From the NCBI GenBank assembly GCA_964536785.1, contig CAZHYM010000019.1, positions 1-12,415 on the forward strand: DNA of 12,415 nt, written 5' to 3'. The notes under the pieces were generated by a model. It worked only from the letters and a program-made list of their open reading frames with translations. It was not told the origin of the DNA and did not search any database. Both the position numbers and the translations under genes were made by a program. Positions 5,186 through 11,780 of the stretch are shown here, piece after piece. The DNA comes from CAZHYM01 sp964536785. GTDB taxonomy: Bacteria; Patescibacteriota; Saccharimonadia; Saccharimonadales; Saccharimonadaceae. Within the stretch, counting starts at the first letter, position 1; each line of letters starts with the position of its first letter.

Positions 5186-5377
5186 ATGAAAAATAAACGT
5201 AAGCCAAAAAAAGCAAATCGAGCTAGCTCAAATAGTCCAAAAATTACTAGGATTAAAGCCGAAAAACACTCCGTTCTAAACGAGTGGTGGAAAGTAAAAA
5301 AAGTTTATATCAAGCCACTAGCTACCGTCCTAGGAGCACTGGCCATGGTCGTTTGGGTACTTGCTTCGGTTCTTTAA
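5186..5377 (+). CDS. 63-residue basic tail-anchored membrane protein
   Basis: Encodes 63 residues starting MKNKRKPKKANRASSNSPK. ATG 5186 fits a leaderless start behind TGATATAAT; a TTG one codon upstream is less likely. Residues 1-44 are strongly basic and polar, with a WW pair (NEWWKVKKVYIKPL). Residues 45-63 form a C-terminal hydrophobic helix ending at the stop (LATVLGALAMVVWVLASVL), so the protein is probably tail-anchored with its basic part in the cytoplasm. No family is recognised. It lies between the surface-protein terminator and the convergent histidine kinase gene, with only 3 nt between the stop codons and no terminator between them. Confidence 0.68.
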   Translation: MKNKRKPKKANRASSNSPKITRIKAEKHSVLNEWWKVKKVYIKPLATVLGALAMVVWVLASVL

Positions 5378-5380
5378 GAG

Positions 5381-6787
5381 CTAAGATTTATTGACTTTAA
5401 TCTTGCTGATGTTAAGTCGCTTATCGATTGGCAACCAAAATCCAAATACACTGCCCTTCTTTGTTGGCTCATAGTAGGCCTCTCCGCCGTGCATCAGTAT
5501 GATTTCTTTGACCAAATACAGACCAATGCCCGTACCGTCAGGACGATGTCTTTTGGCGTTCGTTGCTCTATAAAATTTCGTAAATAATCCACCAACTTCA
5601 GATTCAGGCACGCCTATGCCGTCGTCTTCCACATCAACATAAATTCTATCGTTTTTTTCTGACATCTTGACAACCACTGAGCCGTTTTTCTTAGAGAAAA
5701 ACAGAGCATTGTCGAGCAAGTTTCCTAGCACTTGATACATCTTAGGCGCATCAAGATTCATCTTACTGGCGATTCTTAACGGAATTTTAACCCCAATTTT
5801 TATACCCGATATCTTAGCTGTATCGCGCAAATCATCAACTCCGTTTTTAATTATGTCTTTCAAATCAACTATCTCCCTTTCTAGTACAAAACGACCAGTT
5901 TGAAGCCTGGAAACATTTAGGAAATCGTTGATCGTATGAGCCATCCGCTCACTTGAACGAAAAGCCTCGCCCAACAACTGTTTCTGATTAGATGAAATTT
6001 TGCCAGCGTCCCCTTCTAAAATTAAACTAATATAACCTTTGATAGAAGTCAGAGGCGTTCGTAGTTGATGCGACATCATACTTATAAATTCTTCTTTGGC
6101 TTCATCTAGGCGATTCAATTGCTGATTCGACCACTCCGCTTCTTTAGACATAGTCCGTTTGACGTGCACTAACCTAGCATTTTCTTCAACTAAATTATCT
6201 CTCAATTGAGCCGACAACAGCATCGCCGTGACGACGTCATTTAGTTTAACCAATTCAATTATCTCGCTACTGTCGGTATGCTTGTCTTGACGAAACGCAA
6301 TAAAACCAACCACTTCTTGGTCTATTTTTAAAGCTACAACATAATCAATCCAGTAGCTAACTAGTATGCGATAGACTTCATTATCAAGCGGCCTGACGCT
6401 CGTCGATGTAATGAAGTTATCGTCAACTCGCTGAAGGAATTTGTGAATTGCCCTAATGTCTTGTTGAGCCAAACCAGAAAAACGGGCAGTATTTTCCGAA
6501 TTTTGAAACCACTCATCGTTTTTCTTTGTCGGTCTGATAAAAACTTTAATCTGTTTGGCGCCAGTTCTAATTTTAAAAGCATCAATTAACCTATTGGCTG
6601 TCTCCTGAAGGCTTAACTCTGACTTGTCGCTCTCATAGATCAAACTGACTAATTCTCTAGACAATGCCTGGCTTTTGTTCACTATTGAGATTCGCTGGCG
6701 ATCGAATAATAATAGAATAAAACTAGTTGTCCAACCGACTAAAGCTAAAATTATAAAGACTTCCACCATCTCAACCAATTTTAGCAT
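5381..6787 (-). CDS. Membrane sensor histidine kinase
   Basis: Encodes 468 residues. One N-terminal membrane helix (about 9-28) is followed by a GAF-like sensory region (about 45-200) and a coiled-coil linker (200-232). The HisKA domain has the phospho-acceptor His240 in SHQLRTPL. The ATPase domain has the N box LGNLLDNA (Asn356/Asn360), the G1 box VEDDGIG (386-392), the F box LFTKFYRA and the G2 box GTGIGL (418-423). All key residues are present, so it should be active. With only one helix and no extracytoplasmic domain it probably senses a cytoplasmic or membrane-borne signal. It is divergent from the stand-alone receiver at 6829, its likely partner, with 41 nt between the starts. No clear Shine-Dalgarno precedes ATG 6787; Met7 is an alternative start. 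Confidence 0.92.
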   Translation of the reverse strand: MLKLVEMVEVFIILALVGWTTSFILLLFDRQRISIVNKSQALSRELVSLIYESDKSELSLQETANRLIDAFKIRTGAKQIKVFIRPTKKNDEWFQNSENTARFSGLAQQDIRAIHKFLQRVDDNFITSTSVRPLDNEVYRILVSYWIDYVVALKIDQEVVGFIAFRQDKHTDSSEIIELVKLNDVVTAMLLSAQLRDNLVEENARLVHVKRTMSKEAEWSNQQLNRLDEAKEEFISMMSHQLRTPLTSIKGYISLILEGDAGKISSNQKQLLGEAFRSSERMAHTINDFLNVSRLQTGRFVLEREIVDLKDIIKNGVDDLRDTAKISGIKIGVKIPLRIASKMNLDAPKMYQVLGNLLDNALFFSKKNGSVVVKMSEKNDRIYVDVEDDGIGVPESEVGGLFTKFYRATNAKRHRPDGTGIGLYLVKEIILMHGGEAYYEPTKKGSVFGFWLPIDKRLNISKIKVNKS

Positions 6788-6811
6788 AAACTATATAAAT
6801 TATTCTAGCTG

Positions 6812-6820
6812 TGATAAAAT
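6812..6820 (+). promoter_or_regulatory. Extended -10 promoter of response regulator
   Basis: TGATAAAAT lies 8 nt before the ATG at 6829, with no Shine-Dalgarno sequence, which predicts a leaderless transcript. It sits in the 41-nt divergent gap shared with the kinase gene, so the two promoters must overlap. Confidence 0.6.
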
Positions 6821-6828
6821 CAAGTCAA

Positions 6829-7206
6829 ATGAAAAAAATTGCGATAATCGAAGACGATCAGGCTATCTCACAGATGTATCGAATGAAATTCGAAGCAGAA
6901 GAAAACTTATTTCAAGTCCATATTGCAGAAAATGGCCAAAAAGGCATTGAAATGGTCCGGACTATTGAGCCTGATTTGATTCTGTTGGACATCAGAATGC
7001 CTCTACTCGGAGGTCTCGAGGTACTAAAACAAGTTCGACGAGATAAAAAATTAGCCAAAACCAAAATCATTATCCTCACTAATTCTGGGTTCGGAGATAC
7101 ACCGGAAAAAGCTAGAAAACTAGGAGTCGAAGCCTATATAGTCAAAGCAGACTTTACGCCATCTCAACTTGTTACTAAAGTCAAAAAAACCTTGAATTTA
7201 GAGTAG
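6829..7206 (+). CDS. Single-domain response regulator (receiver only)
   Basis: Encodes 125 residues, essentially one receiver domain. It has the acidic pair Asp9/Asp10 (IIEDDQ), phospho-acceptor Asp54 (ILLDIRMP), switch Thr84 (IILTNS) and Lys106 (YIVKAD). There is no DNA-binding or enzymatic output domain, so it probably works by protein contact (CheY-like) or in a phosphorelay. ATG 6829 is preferred over the upstream frame because it follows the extended -10 box directly. It is divergent from the histidine kinase, its most likely phosphodonor. Pilus-motility control is possible given the pilin genes nearby, but nothing in the sequence proves it. tRNA genes follow 35 nt after its stop. Confidence 0.9.
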   Translation: MKKIAIIEDDQAISQMYRMKFEAEENLFQVHIAENGQKGIEMVRTIEPDLILLDIRMPLLGGLEVLKQVRRDKKLAKTKIIILTNSGFGDTPEKARKLGVEAYIVKADFTPSQLVTKVKKTLNLE

Positions 7207-7222
7207 CACACTACTGATTTTA

Positions 7223-7231
7223 TGATATAAT
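7223..7231 (+). promoter_or_regulatory. Extended -10 promoter of tRNA pair
   Basis: TGATATAAT ends 10 nt before the 5' end of tRNA-Arg. No good -35 is visible, because that position overlaps the end of the response-regulator gene. Confidence 0.7.
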
Positions 7232-7241
7232 ATGTCCACAC

Positions 7242-7318
7242 GCACCTGTAGCTCAGTGGATTAGAGCATCTGTCTTCGGAACAGAGGGTCGGGAGTTCGA
7301 ATCTCTCCAGGTGTACCA
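7242..7318 (+). tRNA. tRNA-Arg (anticodon TCG)
   Basis: A 77-nt cloverleaf: acceptor GCACCTG/CAGGTGT (G1-U72 wobble), D arm GCTC..GAGC, anticodon stem TCTGT/ACAGA with loop CTTCGGA, and TTCGAAT T loop. Discriminator A and an encoded CCA follow. The anticodon TCG reads CGA and related Arg codons. Confidence 0.95.
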
Positions 7319-7321
7319 TAT

Positions 7322-7398
7322 GGAGCTGTAGCTCAGCTGGTTAGAGCACCTGCCTCTTAAGCAGGGTGTCGAGGGTTCAAGTCCCTCCAGCTCCTCCA
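7322..7398 (+). tRNA. tRNA-Lys (anticodon CTT)
   Basis: A 77-nt cloverleaf: acceptor GGAGCTG/CAGCTCC, D arm GCTC..GAGC, anticodon stem CCTGC/GCAGG with loop CTCTTAA, and T arm GAGGG/CCCTC. The CCA is encoded. The discriminator base is T, whereas A is usual in bacterial tRNA-Lys. It lies 3 nt after tRNA-Arg and is probably cotranscribed with it. Confidence 0.94.
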
Positions 7399-7400
7399 AA

Positions 7401-7431
7401 AATAGAAAAAGGCCCGCCTAAAGCAAGCCTT
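7401..7431 (-). terminator. Terminator of thymidylate synthase gene
   Basis: Read on the minus strand, AAGGCTTGC (7431-7423) pairs with GCGGGCCTT (7417-7409) through 9 bp including two G-U pairs, around TTTAG. TTTCTATT (7408-7401) follows, a U-rich tail. On the plus strand only the outer 5 bp pair, followed by ATTTTTATTTT, so it may also end the tRNA transcript weakly. Confidence 0.75.
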
Positions 7432-7440
7432 ATTTTTATT

Positions 7441-8328
7441 TTAGATAGCAAGTGGAATTTTAAACTGCGGACCGGGTGAGTAATCGAGCATTTTGAAATG
7501 TTCAGGCATCGCTTCTTCGAAGCTCACCCCTTCTGCCAAAACCAGTCTAGGTTTTGAATTAATAGTTTCAGCTGGAGCGCGGTCGTAAAAGGCAATCATT
7601 TTCTCAGCAATCTCAAAGTGCCTATCATAAATATGTAAGTTCCCGGTATACCAAGTGAGCGTGCCCACATCCATATTATTGTCCACAGCCAGCAATAGTT
7701 GCAAGGCAGCATACTGCATCCGATTTATATGTCCTGCCGTGATGTAATCGCTTGAGCGCTGATAAACAATCATATGTAATTTTAACTTTTCGTCCTTGGC
7801 CTTACCTTGAGTCACGAAAAACTGAACTTGATAAACGCATGGATCTAACCCGCCAGGAAGATTTAAATCTTCGTATTGCCAGAGATTTCCAATTATTCTT
7901 CGGCTAAAAGGATCCCGACGAAGTTGCTCCCGAATTTTTTTCATGATCTTATGATCGCCAACCGTAGCTCCATATCTTTGCCCGATTGTGCCGAGCGGCT
8001 TGCTCTCCCACTCGTCCCACCAAGTGACATTATATTTATCCCGAAGCAGAGCCAGATTGCTACTCTCGTCTCTCCAAATCCACAGCACTTCACCGATAGC
8101 ACGATTGAATAAAATTGGTCGTGCAGAGATGATTGGCCATTCTTCCTGCTCTAGATCATACTTCTCCCGCCTCCCCAATAAATACTTCGTATGTGCGGGG
8201 ACTAGAACTTCATTTTGTTTAGCGTCTCTGTCCAGCCAATATGGACGAACTTTTTGTCCATAATCGTCATAACCGTCTTCCAGAATTTCCTTAACATTGC
8301 TCACAAATATTTCGTCAGCTTTTGTCAT
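7441..8328 (-). CDS. thyA: Thymidylate synthase, Bacillus ThyA type
   Basis: Encodes 295 residues. It methylates dUMP to dTMP using methylene-tetrahydrofolate, a cytosolic step of DNA precursor synthesis. ATG 8328 is chosen because AGGAGGG (8342-8336) lies just upstream; the frame is open for 16 more codons. Visible active-site residues are the Arg pair SRRI (143-144), nucleophile Cys164 in LDPCVYQVQF, QRSSD (Arg191, Asp194), Asn202 and LHIYDRH (His232, Tyr234). Val after the Cys, where most family members have His, and the general pattern match the Bacillus subtilis ThyA/phage phi3T branch. Asn202 favours dUMP over dCMP. The usual GNPFN loop reads AGHIN, a divergence. No dihydrofolate reductase gene is adjacent. 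It lies convergent to the tRNA pair and divergent from murB. Confidence 0.93.
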   Translation of the reverse strand: MTKADEIFVSNVKEILEDGYDDYGQKVRPYWLDRDAKQNEVLVPAHTKYLLGRREKYDLEQEEWPIISARPILFNRAIGEVLWIWRDESSNLALLRDKYNVTWWDEWESKPLGTIGQRYGATVGDHKIMKKIREQLRRDPFSRRIIGNLWQYEDLNLPGGLDPCVYQVQFFVTQGKAKDEKLKLHMIVYQRSSDYITAGHINRMQYAALQLLLAVDNNMDVGTLTWYTGNLHIYDRHFEIAEKMIAFYDRAPAETINSKPRLVLAEGVSFEEAMPEHFKMLDYSPGPQFKIPLAI

Positions 8329-8357
8329 AATTAATCCCTCCTGCTTATTAATGCACA

Positions 8358-8383
8358 TAGCATATCTCAAGTTCACTATGCTA
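8358..8383. promoter_or_regulatory. Inverted repeat in thyA-murB intergenic region
   Basis: TAGCATA (8358-8364) and TATGCTA (8377-8383) are perfect inverted repeats with a 12-nt spacer. They lie 30 nt upstream of the thyA start, where its promoter or leader should be. It could be an operator or a leader hairpin. The thyA promoter itself is not clear. Confidence 0.35.
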
Positions 8384-8439
8384 ATGCTGATATTTTCTCA
8401 TCTATTCGCGTATAACTCAATCATAAGCGCTAGGTGTTA

Positions 8440-8445
8440 TATAAT
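8440..8445 (+). promoter_or_regulatory. -10 box of murB, leaderless
   Basis: TATAAT ends 6 nt before ATG 8452, and no Shine-Dalgarno sequence is present, so the mRNA should begin at the start codon. No good -35 is visible. Confidence 0.6.
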
Positions 8446-8451
8446 TAGATT

Positions 8452-9480
8452 ATGAACTTTAAAGAAAATATTAATTTAGCCGACTTAACCACAATTAAAT
8501 TAGGCCTCGGTAAAGCCAAGCTACTAGTTGAAATAACAAATAGAGATCAGATTCGAGACGTCTACAAATACGCTCGAGAGAACAACCTACCCTCTCACGT
8601 TCTTGGAGAAGGTAGTAATTCGATAGCCACTGACGATGATTTTCCTGGAATCATTCTAAAAAACGAGTTAAAAGGCGTTAAATCAATCGATCTCGGAACT
8701 GATAGGAAACGCTACGTTGTTGCTTCTGGTGAGATATGGGATGATTTCGTATCTATAGTCACCAAAGACGGCATGACTGGCTTAGAGACCACTGCTGGGA
8801 TACCCGGCACTGTTGGCGCTACGCCCGTTCAAAACGTAGGTGCCTATGGCCAAGAAATTTCTGAATCCCTAATTGAAGCCGAAGTATATGACGTCGAAGA
8901 AGATGACTTCCTAACTCTCTCTAAAAAAGATCTAGGATTTGGATACAGAACTAGCGAGCTCAAAAGAGGCAAGGGCAAAAACTATTTTGTTACAAGCGTA
9001 ACTTATGAACTCAAAAAAGGCCAACTAGAGCGTCCATTTTACTGGTCTTTGGAAAAATATGTTGTTGACAACAACTTGGCTGACTTTTCTCCAGAAAAAA
9101 TTAGCCAATATGTAAAAGCGGTCCGAGGCTACCGCATACCAGATTACAAAGTTAAGCCAAGCGCCGGATCGTTTTTTGAAAATGCTGAAGTAACTTCAGA
9201 GAAATTTGAAAAAATTAAATCATCTTTCCCCGACATTCCCTATGGTAACCCTATGCCAAACGGCTTAATCAAGATTCCAACCGCTTGGATGATCGAAAAA
9301 ACGGGCTTACCCGGCAAAGTTATAAATGGAATTGAAATTACCCCATTCAATCCGATGATTCTGGTTAACAAGTCGGCCAAAACTTATGCCGATCTCACGA
9401 CCGCTCGCCAAGAGATTGTAGATGCAGTCAAAAATCTCTTCGATGTCGACCTAGAGCAAGAACCGATTGAGATACGCTAA
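8452..9480 (+). CDS. murB: UDP-N-acetylenolpyruvoylglucosamine reductase
   Basis: Encodes 342 residues. It reduces UDP-GlcNAc-enolpyruvate to UDP-MurNAc with NADPH and FAD, the second committed step of peptidoglycan synthesis, in the cytosol. The FAD-binding motifs are GEGSN (52-56) and GIPGTVGATPVQNVGAYGQE (116-135). The substrate and catalytic motifs are FGYRTS (Arg166), PSAGSFFEN with general acid Ser240, and the C-terminal QEPIEIR carrying the conserved Glu. The length and the C-terminal domain with SAGSFF match type I (Escherichia coli-like) MurB. The ATG at 8452 follows the -10 box by 6 nt (leaderless). No other mur genes are adjacent. A functional wall pathway fits the sorting signal of the LPKTG protein upstream. 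Confidence 0.95.
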   Translation: MNFKENINLADLTTIKLGLGKAKLLVEITNRDQIRDVYKYARENNLPSHVLGEGSNSIATDDDFPGIILKNELKGVKSIDLGTDRKRYVVASGEIWDDFVSIVTKDGMTGLETTAGIPGTVGATPVQNVGAYGQEISESLIEAEVYDVEEDDFLTLSKKDLGFGYRTSELKRGKGKNYFVTSVTYELKKGQLERPFYWSLEKYVVDNNLADFSPEKISQYVKAVRGYRIPDYKVKPSAGSFFENAEVTSEKFEKIKSSFPDIPYGNPMPNGLIKIPTAWMIEKTGLPGKVINGIEITPFNPMILVNKSAKTYADLTTARQEIVDAVKNLFDVDLEQEPIEIR

Positions 9481-9483
9481 TAG

Positions 9484-9512
9484 TTGCGATTTTTTATCAA
9501 AAACCTTATGCT
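9484..9512 (+). promoter_or_regulatory. Promoter of minor-pilin operon, leaderless
   Basis: TTGCGA (9484-9489), a 17-nt spacer, then TATGCT (9507-9512), 7 nt before ATG 9520. The -35 box begins 3 nt after the murB stop. The position argues for the start at 9520 and against the TTG at 9484 or the ATG at 9508. Confidence 0.65.
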
Positions 9513-9519
9513 TAATAGT

Positions 9520-10041
9520 ATGAGAAACACTAAGCAAGGCTTTACTGTTGTTGAAATTATGATCGTCGTGATTATTGTCAGTTTATTTGTTACGCTTGGA
9601 TCAATTGGCTTTTCTAAGGTGTCTGAGAGGACAAACAACAAAGTTAATGAGTCTAACGCTTTTAGTATCGGCTTGATATTCGAAAATAGTTACAATACCG
9701 GACTATTGCCAAATAATTCTACTCGAGAAAAAGCTACTTATCCTTCTCTCGATGAACTAACTAGCATATGGCAATCAACTGTCGAAAGCCAAAGCTCGAT
9801 AGACGATGATTTAAGCTATATCGAGGCAACGTCTAATAGCGCCACCACCCCTTTGGGCGAACTGTCTGCTGACGCCACCTACTTACAAACCAATTACCGA
9901 AAGTTAGTTTATCAGCCCCTGGATCAAAGCGGCGAATTATGCTCTACGGGACAATGCGCGTCTTTTAACCTCTACTTTGTTTCAAAAAATGGCGCTGCTT
10001 ACTCACTAGCCCCTAATGTTATCAAAAGTAGGTATCGATGA
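9520..10041 (+). CDS. Type IV pilin-like protein 1 (minor pilin)
   Basis: Encodes 173 residues with a class III signal peptide: leader MRNTKQG, cleavage before Phe8, then TVVEIMIVVIIVSLFVTLG with the conserved Glu at mature position 5. The hydrophobic N-terminal helix is followed by a soluble domain with a Cys pair near the C-terminus (ELCSTGQCAS), a likely disulfide. It is expected to be cut and methylated by a prepilin peptidase (PilD-like, not in the window) and built into, or prime, a type IV pilus. The start at 9520 gives a 7-residue leader and follows the promoter directly. Its stop overlaps the next gene (ATGA), indicating coupling. Confidence 0.85.
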   Translation: MRNTKQGFTVVEIMIVVIIVSLFVTLGSIGFSKVSERTNNKVNESNAFSIGLIFENSYNTGLLPNNSTREKATYPSLDELTSIWQSTVESQSSIDDDLSYIEATSNSATTPLGELSADATYLQTNYRKLVYQPLDQSGELCSTGQCASFNLYFVSKNGAAYSLAPNVIKSRYR

Positions 10042-10427
10042 ACCAATCCAAATCCGGCTTTACTACAGTTGAAGTTTTAATTACTCTTTTAGTTGGTGGT
10101 ATCTTGATGTCGTCTGGATATGAACTGTTTTCAAATGTTATGCGTTCGAGCAGTATAACCAGAGCCCAATCTAAAGCCAGCAATATTGCCTATAGCCACC
10201 TAAAAAGAGTCGCAAATGAGTACAACGCCACCAGCTGTACTACTGAAGCAATTATAAAAGAAGAAATCCCCGAAGACGATGAGAAACTACCTGAATTAAA
10301 AATCACCTCAACCATCTCCGCTCCCTATGGCTGCTCTAGCAACATCCATAAAGTAGGGATTGAAGTAGACTATAAACTCCAGAATCAAAGTTTTAAGGAA
10401 ACGCAGGCGATTTATGTCCAAAAATAG
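10038..10427 (+). CDS. Type IV pilin-like protein 2 (GspI-like minor pilin)
   Basis: Encodes 129 residues with leader MNQSKSG, then FTTVEVLITLLVGGILMSSGYELF with Glu at mature position 5. The rest is a short soluble domain with a Cys in NATSCTTEA and another in YGCSSN. Small size and position between a GspH-like and a larger GspJ-like protein suggest a GspI/PilV-type role at the pilus tip; this rests on order and size, not a specific motif. The ATG overlaps the previous stop by 4 nt, and its own end overlaps the next gene by 14 nt. Confidence 0.83.
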   Translation: MNQSKSGFTTVEVLITLLVGGILMSSGYELFSNVMRSSSITRAQSKASNIAYSHLKRVANEYNATSCTTEAIIKEEIPEDDEKLPELKITSTISAPYGCSSNIHKVGIEVDYKLQNQSFKETQAIYVQK

Positions 10428-11196
10428 GTCAGGCTTCACGCTGATTGAGCTAGTAGTTGTTATCCCAATTGCTCTCTTGGTTGTCTCAGCTATCGTTTGG
10501 GCTGCCTTAAATCTAACCAATAGAGCCGTAGGCGATAACGAGGAAACCATGAGAGCGTACAAACTCCAGGATGCTTTAGATCAAATCGAGAGAGACGCTA
10601 GCCTAAGCAGTAATTTTCTAGCTACAAATGAATTTACGCTTGACTCATCGCAAACTTATAACGGCAACAATTTCAGTAACACCGGGCTCAATGGTTCACC
10701 GGTATTAATAATGCAGGCTTTGATGACGACCGACAATCCCGTCTCAACTACTTCTAACAAAAAAATTGTTCATTCTAAAGCTGGACCTTCAGCCGATTGT
10801 CAATTCAACTCTCCGTACTTTGCTAATATAGTTTACTTCATCCACGAAGGCTCGTTATATCGTCGCTTCCTGATGCCGAGTGGTTATGCCGACCTACTTT
10901 GTGAGGTTCCATGGCAAAAGCCAACTTGTTTTACCCCCTCTAGCGGCGGTTTTTGCACGACAGAAGATATGAAGTTACTTGATGATGTTCAGATCTCTGT
11001 TCAATACGTCGATCCTGAATTTCCAAGCACATTCCTAACCGACGCAGCCAACCCAACTTTATCGAACGATGAGCGTCAAGAAATTTTGGATCTTACTATA
11101 ATGGCAAAAGTTAAAATTGAAACCAGCGTCACCACAACTGAAGGCGAAAAACCGACAATATTTTCCGGTTCGATCTACGCTAGTAGAATACCCTAG
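10414..11196 (+). CDS. Type IV pilin-like protein 3 (GspJ/PilW-like)
   Basis: Encodes 260 residues with leader MSKNRSG, then FTLIELVVVIPIALLVVSAIVW, Glu at mature position 5. The large C-terminal domain has several Cys residues (ADCQFN, DLLCEVPW, PTCFTPSSGGFCTTED), suggesting disulfides. Size and third position resemble GspJ/PilW, a minor pilin at the tip of the filament. It ends with a beta-rich stretch (IMAKVKIETSVTTTEGEKP). It is last in the three-gene overlapping operon; an AGG about 6 nt upstream is the only ribosome signal, so coupling is likely. Confidence 0.84.
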   Translation: MSKNRSGFTLIELVVVIPIALLVVSAIVWAALNLTNRAVGDNEETMRAYKLQDALDQIERDASLSSNFLATNEFTLDSSQTYNGNNFSNTGLNGSPVLIMQALMTTDNPVSTTSNKKIVHSKAGPSADCQFNSPYFANIVYFIHEGSLYRRFLMPSGYADLLCEVPWQKPTCFTPSSGGFCTTEDMKLLDDVQISVQYVDPEFPSTFLTDAANPTLSNDERQEILDLTIMAKVKIETSVTTTEGEKPTIFSGSIYASRIP

Positions 11197-11204
11197 GTAA
11201 GCAC

Positions 11205-11233
11205 TTGCATTTTAAACATAAAAGCTTTACACT
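11205..11233 (+). promoter_or_regulatory. Probable promoter of major pilin
   Basis: TTGCAT (11205-11210), a 17-nt spacer, then TACACT (11228-11233). An overlapping alternative is TAAAAT (11233-11238) with a weak -35 TTTAAA. A leader of about 35 nt carries AAAGGAGAT (11254-11262), a near-perfect anti-16S match not seen in the other pilin genes. Confidence 0.5.
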
Positions 11234-11271
11234 AAAATTATTAATAATTCATAAAGGAGATATAATCAATT

Positions 11272-11706
11272 ATGTCTAAAAATATCAAAAAAGGTTTCAC
11301 GATTGTTGAGCTCTTGATTGTTATCATCGTTATCGGCATTCTAGCGGGTATCGTTGTAGTAACTTATCAAGGAGTCCAAAACAAGGCACGGACCACAAGC
11401 GCTCAACAAAGTGCAAAACAAATACTAGATAAGGCTGAGGTATACAACGCAACCATGTCGGCTTTCCCTGCAGACGAAGCGGCTTTAGTCACTCCAGTTG
11501 ACGAAAACGGCGATCCTTTAGCTACCGCCCAACTTAATACGGCTCTTATAACCGCTTTAGATGGCTCTCCAAGCGCAACAAGTAAAGATAAAATCGACTA
11601 TGCAGTATGCACTGGCGGTCTAGGCGCAACGGCAACCTACTGGAATTATGAAACCAACGCTGCGGTAACTATTACTACAGGTACCTGTACACCAGTAACA
11701 CCATAA
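11272..11706 (+). CDS. pilA: Type IV major pilin candidate
   Basis: Encodes 144 residues with leader MSKNIKKG and mature N-terminus FTIVELLIVIIVIGILAGIVV, the most canonical of the five (Glu at position 5). A short alpha spine (QNKARTTSAQQSAKQILDK) and a small globular head follow. It ends with a Cys-bounded D-region: AVCTGG to GTCTPVTP. The own promoter, strong Shine-Dalgarno sequence, small size and own terminator suggest high expression, so it is the best candidate for the filament subunit. The symbol is given by family resemblance; orthology with a particular PilA is not shown. It would be assembled by a type IV pilus machine encoded elsewhere. Confidence 0.82.
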   Translation: MSKNIKKGFTIVELLIVIIVIGILAGIVVVTYQGVQNKARTTSAQQSAKQILDKAEVYNATMSAFPADEAALVTPVDENGDPLATAQLNTALITALDGSPSATSKDKIDYAVCTGGLGATATYWNYETNAAVTITTGTCTPVTP

Positions 11707-11726
11707 TAAGTTAAGTATTCATACAT

Positions 11727-11758
11727 AAATCACCTTTTCTTAACAAAAAGGTGATTTT
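11727..11758 (+). terminator. Intrinsic terminator of major pilin gene
   Basis: AAATCACCTTTT (11727-11738) and AAAAGGTGATTT (11746-11757) form a perfect 12-bp stem with a 7-nt loop. The tail TTTTAATT is short, so some read-through into the next pilin is possible. The hairpin's end runs into the next promoter. Confidence 0.8.
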
Positions 11759-11763
11759 AATTA

Positions 11764-11772
11764 TGCTAAAAT
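11764..11772 (+). promoter_or_regulatory. Extended -10 promoter of fifth pilin gene
   Basis: TGCTAAAAT ends 8 nt before ATG 11781 and no Shine-Dalgarno sequence is present, predicting a leaderless mRNA. The pilin terminator occupies the -35 region, the same arrangement as at 5133-5178. Confidence 0.62.
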
Positions 11773-11780
11773 TAAGCTAG

